Of a stretch of DNA of 15,141 bases, positions 14,567-15,141 are shown one piece after another. Positions within the stretch are counted from its first letter, which is position 1, and each line of letters begins with the position of its first letter. Origin of the DNA: an uncultured bacterium (GTDB lineage Bacteria > Gemmatimonadota > Gemmatimonadetes > Palauibacterales > KS3-K002). The notes beneath the pieces were generated by a model. The model made no database searches and was not told the DNA's origin. It was given only the letters and a program-made list of their open reading frames with translations. Made by a program: the position numbers and the translations under genes. The stretch is taken from the NCBI GenBank assembly GCA_947581845.1, contig CANPVY010000104.1:1-15141 (forward strand), written 5' to 3'.

Positions 14567-14594
14567 AGTATAGACACCCTGCGGGGCCTGTCAA
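14567..14594 (-). promoter_or_regulatory. Promoter of secG
   Basis: TTGACA (14594-14589), 16 bp, TATACT (14572-14567), on the minus strand. The -35 box is perfect and contains the tpiA stop codon; the -10 box has one mismatch. It predicts a start near 14560 and a leader of about 54 nt. Box quality and spacing match the nuo promoter. Confidence 0.65.
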
Positions 14595-15141
14595 CGCCAG
14601 GCCGCCTGGCAGATCTGGGCGAAATCACTGGGACTCAGGCTCGCACCCCCGACCAGCACGCCATCGATCTCAGGCGCCGCCAGCAGCTCCTCGATATTCT
14701 CCGGCTTGACGCTGCCCCCGTAGATGATCGGGATCGCCCCCGCCGTCGCTGCGCCGACCCGCTCGGTCAACAGGGCGCGGATCAGCGCGTGCACCTCGTT
14801 CGCGTCCTCCGCGCTCGCCGTGCGCCCGGTGCCGATCGCCCAGACCGGCTCGTAGGCCACGACGACCCCCTTGGTCTGGTCAGCCTGCAGTCGGCTGAGC
14901 CCGATCTCCAGCTGTCGGCTCACCACCGACTCCACTTCCCCACGATCGCGCTCCTCCAGTAGCTCGCCCACGCAAAAGACGGGTGTGAGACCCTCCGCCG
15001 CGATGGCGGCCACCTTGCGCGAGACGTCTGCGTCCGTGTCGCCGAAGACATGCCGCCGCTCCGAGTGGCCCGCGATCACGAATGCTGCCCCGGCATCCTT
15101 CGCCAGAGGTGCGGATATCGAGCCCGTGAACGCGCCGGACG
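14591..15141 (-). CDS. tpiA: Triosephosphate isomerase, C-terminal part (cut by window edge)
   Basis: The last 182 residues of the glycolytic enzyme that interconverts dihydroxyacetone phosphate and glyceraldehyde 3-phosphate. The frame is open to the window edge, so the GTG at 15079 is internal. The fragment begins SGAFTGSIS and has the catalytic histidine in GHSERR, the catalytic glutamate in AYEPVWAIGTG (start of the flexible loop) and the phosphate-binding YGGSVKPEN. The N-terminal ~70 residues with the active-site lysine lie outside the window. Nothing suggests that the gene is broken. Confidence 0.96.
   Translation of the reverse strand, partial: SGAFTGSISAPLAKDAGAAFVIAGHSERRHVFGDTDADVSRKVAAIAAEGLTPVFCVGELLEERDRGEVESVVSRQLEIGLSRLQADQTKGVVVAYEPVWAIGTGRTASAEDANEVHALIRALLTERVGAATAGAIPIIYGGSVKPENIEELLAAPEIDGVLVGGASLSPSDFAQICQAAWR

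Noticed and set aside
1..15141. Search for defence systems, mobile elements, CRISPR repeats, integrase sites or tRNA genes
   Set aside because: Nothing of this kind was seen on either strand; all substantial reading frames are accounted for by core genes.

Overview
The window is GC-rich, densely packed bacterial chromosome in which almost every gene is core metabolism, transport or housekeeping. I see no phage, transposon, CRISPR, tRNA or rRNA sequence. Fused NuoCD, an LDH-type malate dehydrogenase, a tpiA-secG pair and SppA/HU/MoaDE as neighbours suit a Gram-negative aerobe. My best guess is Gemmatimonadota or a related phylum; this is an inference from style, not from a marker gene. The window cuts nuoG at its left edge and tpiA at its right edge.

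Layout: positions 1-5424 (minus strand) hold the start of a respiratory complex I operon, nuoA-nuoB-nuoCD-nuoE-nuoF-nuoG. A strong sigma-70-type promoter (TTGACA, 16 bp, TATTAT) lies upstream of nuoA, back to back with a weaker one for the divergent dcd gene (dCTP deaminase, 5604-6158, plus). Positions 6186-8422 (minus) hold a translationally coupled pair: a YqiJ/NfeD-like membrane protein and an M28-family lipoprotein whose catalytic residues look lost. Positions 8626-12189 (minus) hold mdh, moaE, moaD, a small protein of unknown function, an HU/IHF-family DNA-binding protein and the signal-peptide peptidase sppA. carA (12277-13428, minus) follows and is head-to-head with an RNase HI-like gene (13427-14050, plus). 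The two ATG codons share the tetranucleotide CATG. secG and the 3' part of tpiA (minus) close the window.

How the genes work together: the nuo genes build the peripheral, NADH-oxidising arm of complex I plus the first membrane subunit, and malate dehydrogenase feeds NADH to it. dcd and carA serve pyrimidine nucleotide supply, though they are not adjacent. moaD and moaE form molybdopterin synthase. secG and sppA act in protein export and signal-peptide turnover. No novel multi-gene system is evident. The points most worth following are two apparently pseudo-enzymatic proteins (the RNase H-fold and M28-fold proteins, each lacking two key active-site residues) and the carA/RNase H-like start-codon overlap, which forces their RNA 5' ends to interact or one of them to be leaderless.
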